Assembly: GCA_947448725.1 (NCBI GenBank)
Contig: CANFOM010000023.1
Location: forward strand, 1-37,022
Direction: 5' to 3'
Length of the DNA: 37,022 nt
Source of the DNA: Bacteroidota bacterium
GTDB lineage: Bacteria; Bacteroidota; Bacteroidia; Chitinophagales; Chitinophagaceae
Below are positions 32,132-37,022 of the stretch, piece by piece. The position numbers and the translations under genes are program-made. Position 1 is the first letter of the stretch; each line of letters starts with the position of its first letter. Below the pieces are notes generated by a model. That model ran no database searches. It was given only the letters and a program-made list of their open reading frames with translations, and was not told where the DNA came from.

Positions 32132-34432
32132 ATGGTTTTTAGTGCAGGTAGTATAGAAAGTTTTGTTGCCAATTATTATGGAATGGAGGTGAAAGCTTCT
32201 GCATTAAATGGTTATGACGAATTAAATTTTTTACTAACGGACAATGCGGGTAAAAAAAATATTTTAAAATTATCCAATAACCAACAGGATTTTTTCTTTC
32301 TAGATGCTCAAATAAAAATACTTCAGCATTTATCCAAAAGTGAGCTTGCTTTACAATTACAACAGTATACTTTAAATAAAAAGGGGCAGCCCTTGACGGA
32401 GATAAGCATAGAAGACAAAACTTATTATATAAGGATCTTAAGTTATTTAGAAGGAACTTTTTGGGTAGAAGCGCCCATCAAAACGAATGCGTTGCAACTT
32501 AATCTAGGAAAGTTTTTAGGAAAAATGGATAAAAATTTATCCGATTTCAAACACGCAGGAATGCATCGCCACTATACCTGGGACATTAGTACGGCCAGGG
32601 ATGCTAGTTATAAACTCAATTGCATTAAGGACCATGAAAAAAGAAGAATGGTTGATTATTTTATCTTACAATTTGAAACAGAAATTCTTCCAACCCTTTC
32701 TTCCTTCAGACATAGTTATACCCACAATGATGCTAATGATTACAATGTCTTGGTCAACGAAGATGATATTGTTGGGTTAATTGATTTTGGTGATATGGTG
32801 TATACTGCGCTCATCAACAATGTAGCGGTGGCTTGTACTTATGCGATGCTTAATAACCTAAAGCCTCTGGAGGCTGCTGTACAGGTAGTAAAAGGATACC
32901 ACGAAATGTATCCGTTAACAGAAAAAGAATTAAATATTTTATATTATTTAATTGCCGCTCGACTTTGTATTAGTGTAACACAATCAGCTTATAATAGTTC
33001 CCTTGACAGTAACAATGAACATCATTTTATTACTGAAAAGCCAGCCTGGGACTTATTGTTTTATTTAATTGAACTCAACCCTATTAAAGCAGAAAATGCA
33101 TTTTTACAAGCTTGTAGTTATGCCTCCATTATTAATGATAAGGAGGATTATAAAAATATAGAGCTGGATCGACATGCACATGTTGGCAGAAACCTAAGTA
33201 TCAGTTATGAGCAGCATTTAAAAATAGATAAAAGCGCTTTACAATATTTATACGATGATAAAGGGAATACCTTTTTAGACTGTGTGAACAATGTAAGTCA
33301 TGTGGGGCATTGTCATCCAACGGTGGTGCGTAGCGCCCAAAAACAAATAGCCACATTAAATACCAATACGCGCTATTTAAATGAAAATTTAAATAATTAC
33401 GCAGCAGCCTTAACAGCCAAGTTGCCTAAACATTTAAAGGTTTGCTATTTTACCAATAGTGGTAGTGAAGCCAATGATTTAGCGATTAGAATAAGCAGGC
33501 ATTGTACAAAACAAAAAGAAGTGATTGTTTTAGACCATGCCTATCATGGTACTTCCACAGCAACCATTGAGATGAGCCCTTATAAATTTGATAGAAAAGG
33601 CGGTATAGGACAAATGCCCTGGATTTATAAAACAATGAATCCAGATGTATACCGTGGCCTTTATCAATATGGAGATGAAGCCGCAGGAGAAAAATATGCA
33701 GCTGATGTTAATAGAATTATTACCGAACTAAAAAATAATGGGAAAGCCCCTGCTGCTTTTATTTGTGAAACTTTATTAGGGGTTGGAGGTCAAATGCCTT
33801 TGCCACCTAATTATTTAAAAGAAGTATACGCTTTGGTAAAAGCAGCGGGTGGTTTGTGTATTGCAGACGAAGTGCAGGTTGGTTTTGGGAGAGTTGGCCG
33901 TCATTTTTGGGGATTTGAATTACAAGAAGTCCTACCCGATATCGTAGTGATAGGAAAGCCCATGGGCAATGGACACCCACTAGCTGCAGTTATTGTTACT
34001 GAGGAAATAGCCAATAGTTTTAATAATGGGATTGAATACTTTAATACCTATGGAGGCAATCCAGTTTCGATGGCTACTGGGTTAGCTGTATTAGAGGTTA
34101 TAGAAAAAGAGCAATTACAAGAAAATGCTTTGGCAGTGGGAGATTATTTATTAAATGGTTGTAAAGAATTAATGAAGAAGCACAAGCTCATTGGGGATGT
34201 GAGAGGGGCTGGACTATTTATTGGAGTAGAATTGGTAAAAGATAGAATAACAAAAGAGCCCGCTACCTATGAAATTAAATTGCTCGTTGAACAAATGAAG
34301 GACCGTGGTTTTTTAATTGGAACAGATGGCCCTTATAATAATGTGCTTAAAATAAAGCCTCCGATTATTTTTTCAATGTACAACGCAAAAAAACTTATTC
34401 AAAATTTAGAGGAAGTATTGACTAAGCTTTAA
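32132..34432 (+). CDS. fusion of an APH-type kinase (hydroxylysine kinase-like) and a class-III PLP phospho-lyase/aminotransferase
   Basis: The 766 residues hold two enzymes. About 1-330 is an aminoglycoside-phosphotransferase-fold kinase with the catalytic loop HNDANDYN (His198, Asp200, Asn205) and metal motif IDFGD (217-221). About 350-766 is a class-III aminotransferase-fold PLP enzyme with NSGSEAND (from Ser443), [10 protein letters not shown] (Asp579) and [11 protein letters not shown] (Lys609, the Schiff-base lysine). The order and the sequence [26 protein letters not shown] match the ETNPPL/PHYKPL branch. There a kinase phosphorylates 5-hydroxylysine (or ethanolamine) and the lyase removes phosphate and ammonia to give an aldehyde. 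No signal peptide is seen, so it is cytoplasmic, unlike the rest of module B. It is the last gene of the run; 12 bp separate it from the convergent lipoprotein gene. Confidence 0.87.
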   Translation: MVFSAGSIESFVANYYGMEVKASALNGYDELNFLLTDNAGKKNILKLSNNQQDFFFLDAQIKILQHLSKSELALQLQQYTLNKKGQPLTEISIEDKTYYIRILSYLEGTFWVEAPIKTNALQLNLGKFLGKMDKNLSDFKHAGMHRHYTWDISTARDASYKLNCIKDHEKRRMVDYFILQFETEILPTLSSFRHSYTHNDANDYNVLVNEDDIVGLIDFGDMVYTALINNVAVACTYAMLNNLKPLEAAVQVVKGYHEMYPLTEKELNILYYLIAARLCISVTQSAYNSSLDSNNEHHFITEKPAWDLLFYLIELNPIKAENAFLQACSYASIINDKEDYKNIELDRHAHVGRNLSISYEQHLKIDKSALQYLYDDKGNTFLDCVNNVSHVGHCHPTVVRSAQKQIATLNTNTRYLNENLNNYAAALTAKLPKHLKVCYFTNSGSEANDLAIRISRHCTKQKEVIVLDHAYHGTSTATIEMSPYKFDRKGGIGQMPWIYKTMNPDVYRGLYQYGDEAAGEKYAADVNRIITELKNNGKAPAAFICETLLGVGGQMPLPPNYLKEVYALVKAAGGLCIADEVQVGFGRVGRHFWGFELQEVLPDIVVIGKPMGNGHPLAAVIVTEEIANSFNNGIEYFNTYGGNPVSMATGLAVLEVIEKEQLQENALAVGDYLLNGCKELMKKHKLIGDVRGAGLFIGVELVKDRITKEPATYEIKLLVEQMKDRGFLIGTDGPYNNVLKIKPPIIFSMYNAKKLIQNLEEVLTKL

Positions 34433-34444
34433 AATTTAGCACTA

Positions 34445-34729
34445 CTAATAATCCTCATTGGCTTTTAAAGTGATCGCCTTTTTATTGCGTACATTATAAA
34501 TTACAGATGGTGCTAGGTCGTCGTACTTAACCGTTTTAACCAAAAGCCCATCGAAATCATAATAAATAGTTTCTAAATAATACTGCTCGTCAAAAGTATA
34601 TTCAATAAATTTTGTTTTGGTCGAATCAATCAAAGATATATTCATCTTGTTTTCATAATTGGCGCAGGCAACAACCAACATTATAAAGAGAGGGACGCTT
34701 ATAAATATTTTTTTATTAAAATGATTCAT
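34445..34729 (-). CDS. small hypothetical lipoprotein
   Basis: The 94-residue product has a lipoprotein signal peptide (ISVPLFIMLVVAC, Cys22 the predicted lipidated residue). A short beta-rich domain follows with FIEYTFDEQYYLETIYYDFDG and VKTVKYDD, which reads like a single antiparallel sheet. I do not recognise the family. It lies downstream of the MFS gene on the same strand but beyond that gene's terminator, so it likely has its own promoter in 34730-34793. No consensus promoter was found there. Confidence 0.6.
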   Translation of the reverse strand: MNHFNKKIFISVPLFIMLVVACANYENKMNISLIDSTKTKFIEYTFDEQYYLETIYYDFDGLLVKTVKYDDLAPSVIYNVRNKKAITLKANEDY

Positions 34730-34793
34730 TGATCTTAAAATTGAAATAACCCATTATAAAACTAGCTAAAATATTTTTGAAATTTTTGTTTAT

Positions 34794-34830
34794 AAAAAAA
34801 GGAGTCTCAAATAATCGAGACTCCTTTTTT
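34794..34830 (-). terminator. intrinsic terminator downstream of the FucP-like MFS gene
   Basis: GGAGTCTC (34801-34808) pairs perfectly with GAGACTCC (34817-34824) around an 8-nt loop. Seven A residues lie on the left and six T on the right, extending the stem and giving a U tract on either strand. It sits 17 nt past the leftward stop at 34848. Confidence 0.88.
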
Positions 34831-34847
34831 ATATAGCACTTAATTAA

Positions 34848-36056
34848 TTAAGCAACTTTTTTCTTTTTTCCATAAAAATATAAACTAGTAAAAGCAACTA
34901 TTAAAATAGCTGGGAAAATTAGTATGTTGGATAAGGTTGCTTGTCCAGCAGCTAAATCGGCAGCATCTCCAGTTAAACCGCTTGCTACTGCAACCGCTTT
35001 ATGGTCTTTAATCCAGCCTCCAATAATAGGTTGGAACATGGAAGAAGAGAACATTCCAATACCACCTAAGATAGAAAGGCCAAGAGCGCCCGTTTCTGGT
35101 AAGTTTTCTGCAATATATCCTAGCATATTAGGCCAGAAATAACAAATGCCTAAACCATAACAAAGTGCAGCTAAATAAAGAATTGGGCCATTCAAGGTAC
35201 TCATCAAGTAAAGACCTACAAGGCCAAAAATAGCCGAACCAAGTAATACACCCATTGTATTCAATTGCTTAATCAATGGACCGGCAAAAAATCTACCCAC
35301 TGCCATCAGTCCTGTTACTAAAGCTAATATTAGCATAGGGCTAGCACCCGCTTTGGCTAAAATTGGTCCAACCCATTGTTGTGGGCCAAATTCAGAAATA
35401 GCAGTTAAAGCCATACAAGCCGCCATGAATATATATAATGGATTCAACATGGCTTTAAAGTTGGCCAACACTGAATTGTCTGCAATTCTCGGTTTTGGAA
35501 ATGTTTGTCCATAAAACAATATGGCATAAATAATAGTTGGAATTAAAATAATCCAAATTTGTGCTTGCCAATGAAAACTTGCATCTGTCATAAATTTTGA
35601 TACCAATGAGCCAATTACGATCCCACCTGGGAACCACATGTGGAAACGATTAATTTTTCTATTAAAAGCTAATCCTTCATAAGAATCAGCAATCATTGGA
35701 TTACAAGCTGCTTCGGTACAGCCATTACCAAGTCCAATAAATAAGGTTGAAACTAATAAAGTACTGTAGCCTGTAGCATAAAGGGTTAATAGAATACCAA
35801 TGGTATGGGCTACTAAGGCAATTTGCATGATAAATTTAGGCCCTATGGAGGTATAAAAAATTCCACCTAAAATCATAGAAATTGGGAATCCCAGAAACCA
35901 CATTGAATTAATGGTTCCTAATTGAACAGTGTCCAAATTCAATTCCGTTCCTAGCTGTGTCAAAATACCAGCACGGATACTGAATGAAAAAGCAGTCGTG
36001 ATAAGTGCAAAGCAACTAGCATAAAACAGTCGATTTGCATTAATTGGTTGGCTCAT
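34848..36056 (-). CDS. MFS sugar transporter, FucP/NagP-like
   Basis: This 402-residue, 12-helix MFS protein begins LFYASCFALITTAFSFSIRAGIL. Signatures include GTINSMWFLGFPISMILGG in helix 2, FIGLGNGCTEAACNPMIAD in helix 4, FHMWFPGGIVIG in helix 5, and CYGLGICYFWPNMLGYIAENLPETGALGLS in the C-terminal half. These resemble the fucose/glucose/N-acetylglucosamine proton symporters of the FucP/NagP group. Such carriers import monosaccharides across the inner membrane, which fits a locus with glycosidase-like and sugar-binding proteins. It is preceded by a 215-bp region with a repeated GCTAAATAA motif and followed by its own terminator. Confidence 0.82.
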   Translation of the reverse strand: MSQPINANRLFYASCFALITTAFSFSIRAGILTQLGTELNLDTVQLGTINSMWFLGFPISMILGGIFYTSIGPKFIMQIALVAHTIGILLTLYATGYSTLLVSTLFIGLGNGCTEAACNPMIADSYEGLAFNRKINRFHMWFPGGIVIGSLVSKFMTDASFHWQAQIWIILIPTIIYAILFYGQTFPKPRIADNSVLANFKAMLNPLYIFMAACMALTAISEFGPQQWVGPILAKAGASPMLILALVTGLMAVGRFFAGPLIKQLNTMGVLLGSAIFGLVGLYLMSTLNGPILYLAALCYGLGICYFWPNMLGYIAENLPETGALGLSILGGIGMFSSSMFQPIIGGWIKDHKAVAVASGLTGDAADLAAGQATLSNILIFPAILIVAFTSLYFYGKKKKVA

Positions 36057-36097
36057 AAGTTAAAAGGTTTTAATGATTTGGTTTAAGTACTCTCAAG

Positions 36098-36162
36098 CTA
36101 AATAATCTTAGCCTTTTTTCCAAAATAACCAACTATTATTTTCATACGCACAGGCTAAATAA
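36098..36162. repeat. direct repeat GCTAAATAA upstream of the MFS gene
   Basis: GCTAAATAA occurs at 36098-36106 and again at 36154-36162. The first copy is also half of a short inverted repeat, GCTAA (36098-36102) with TTAGC (36109-36113). The site lies 42-106 bp upstream of the leftward ATG at 36056, a position suitable for an operator, but the motif is short and AT-rich. The rest of 36057-36271 shows no gene. Confidence 0.25.
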
Positions 36163-36271
36163 ACCAATTTTTTATGTATTTAAAGGGGTATTTTATGAAA
36201 ATTGTTAAGATTTTCTTATGGGGAATAGGTAAGTACTACCATGTAATAATTACACAACACTACTAAAATAA

Positions 36272-36979
36272 TTATGCAGCTTGAATTAATTTAGCAATTA
36301 TAAAAGCAGTACCCGCTGCCAAAGCCCCAATCATCATGACTTTTAAGCCTCCTACCCATGGACTAACCCCTGTCATTTTACTTTTAAAAAATCCAAAAAT
36401 AAATAAGCATACCAAAGTAATCATTGCAGATAATTTAAGTCCTTCCATCGCACTATCTACAAAAAAATAAGGCGTTAAAGGAATTAAACCTCCAACAATA
36501 TAACTAAAGCCAATGTTAAATGCACTTCTTCTTGCTCTTTTGGGATCAGGCTCGGTTAATCCAAGCTCGTGTTTCATCATAAATTCTACCCAGCGCTTAT
36601 CATCTTTTATAATTTCTTGGGTCGCTTCTTCTGCAGTGTTTGCACTTAAGCCCCATGCTAAGAAAACCTTTCGAACTTCTTCTATCTCTACCTCTCTTTT
36701 ATGTACCAATTCCCAATATTCTTTTTTTAATTCACTAGCATAATGATCTTGTTCTGTTTTCCCCGCCAAAAAACCACCTAAACCCATGGCTATAGAACCA
36801 GCAGCAATTTCTGCAATGCCAGCTATCCAAATTAAGTTAACATTCCCTTGAACAGCGCCACTTAAGCCGGCAGCGAGCGCAAATGGAACCGTAAGTCCAT
36901 CACTCATCCCAATAACGATATCTGTAAGTAAATCACTGCTTTGTAAATGCTCTTCTAGGTGTAAATGTGTCTCGTTCAT
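36272..36979 (-). CDS. VIT1/CCC1-family iron/manganese transporter
   Basis: This 235-residue membrane protein has the VIT family layout. Helix 1 has VIGMSDGLTVPFALAAGLSGA, helix 2 has GIAEIAAGSIAMGLGGFLAGKTE, and a Glu-rich cytoplasmic segment follows (about 75-145, with EQDHYASELKKEYWELVHKRE and WVEFMMKHELGL) that matches the metal-binding domain. Three further helices begin at FNIGFSYIVGGLIPLTPYFF. Homologues move Fe2+ or Mn2+ out of the cytoplasm by proton antiport. It is complete, with its ATG at 36979. No functional link to the neighbouring MFS gene is evident. Confidence 0.9.
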   Translation of the reverse strand: MNETHLHLEEHLQSSDLLTDIVIGMSDGLTVPFALAAGLSGAVQGNVNLIWIAGIAEIAAGSIAMGLGGFLAGKTEQDHYASELKKEYWELVHKREVEIEEVRKVFLAWGLSANTAEEATQEIIKDDKRWVEFMMKHELGLTEPDPKRARRSAFNIGFSYIVGGLIPLTPYFFVDSAMEGLKLSAMITLVCLFIFGFFKSKMTGVSPWVGGLKVMMIGALAAGTAFIIAKLIQAA

Positions 36980-37008
36980 AACAATGATTTTAAATTATTG
37001 GATTGTAC

Positions 37009-37016
37009 CAAATTTA
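37009..37016 (-). promoter_or_regulatory. -7 promoter element for the VIT gene
   Basis: On the minus strand TAAATTTG (37016-37009) matches the Bacteroidota TAnnTTTG consensus exactly. It lies 29 nt upstream of the ATG at 36979, so the leader would be about 25 nt. The -33 box would fall beyond the end of the window. Confidence 0.45.
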
Positions 37017-37022
37017 AGCAAA

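Noticed and set aside
36196..36215. Inverted repeat GAAAAT/ATTTTC downstream of the VIT gene as its terminator
   Set aside because: It has only 6 weak base pairs and no U tract in the leftward direction, so it is not convincing.
1..37022. Mobile element, phage or CRISPR content
   Set aside because: No transposase, integrase, spaced direct repeats, tRNA-flanked insertion or abrupt change of base composition was visible.

Overview
The window is AT-rich bacterial DNA that most likely comes from a member of the Bacteroidota. A Chitinophagaceae-like heterotroph is my best guess, but that rank is inference only. Four observations point to Bacteroidota: six Sec signal peptides end in A-Q, Shine-Dalgarno sequences are rare, matches to the Bacteroidota -7 box TAnnTTTG occur upstream of genes, and the families (paired PSD1/DUF1501 genes, Tat-exported Gfo/Idh/MocA and TIM-barrel proteins, SUMF1-domain and GGT-like secreted proteins) are typical of that phylum or of Planctomycetota. 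I see no rRNA, tRNA, CRISPR array, insertion sequence or phage gene. The window is gene-dense, with no gap above 300 bases.

Layout. 1-530 (-): a 3'-truncated Tat-exported TIM-barrel sugar isomerase-like protein. 586-3984 (+): ApbE flavin transferase, a SUMF1-fold protein without the formylglycine-forming cysteines, and a Tat-exported Gfo/Idh/MocA oxidoreductase, ending at a terminator shared with a convergent SET-domain gene (4058-4570, -). 4694-8528 (+): an MFS transporter and a secreted beta-propeller/phosphoesterase fusion. 8641-15645 (+): module A, made of an NHL-type propeller, a PSD1 haem protein, DUF1501, and a DUF2231/cytochrome c/LRR membrane protein with lectin-like C-terminal domains. 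15663-17822 (-): a secreted glycoside-hydrolase-like protein. 17902-20937 (+): a MacA-like lipoprotein, FtsX-type permease and ATPase forming a three-gene ABC system, followed by a Dabb protein. 21414-23318 (-): a GGT-like Ntn hydrolase. 23427-24233 (-): an unrecognised membrane protein. 24530-34432 (+): module B, about 10 kb of six tightly packed genes: PSD1 with a CBM6-like insert, DUF1501, a Tat TIM-barrel protein, DUF2231/cytochrome c/LRR, an alpha/beta hydrolase, and a kinase/class-III aminotransferase fusion. 34445-36979 (-): a small lipoprotein, a FucP/NagP-like MFS transporter and a VIT-family metal transporter.

How it fits together (inference). Most products are secreted, membrane-anchored or transporters. 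Much of the window looks like an extracytoplasmic oxidation and degradation locus for sugars or glycoconjugates: c-type haem proteins (PSD1, DUF2231-cyt), DUF1501 proteins of the alkaline-phosphatase-like clan, exported NAD(P)-type oxidoreductase and isomerase folds, carbohydrate-binding domains, a glycosidase and two sugar/acid importers. No SusC/SusD pair or TonB receptor is present.

The most notable structure is the duplication of the PSD1-DUF1501-DUF2231/cytochrome c module in one 37-kb window. The two copies differ in their accessory domains and partner genes, and I know of no experimentally established function for this module. The second notable item is the 766-residue fusion in module B. 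Its architecture matches hydroxylysine kinase joined to phosphohydroxylysine (or phosphoethanolamine) phospho-lyase.
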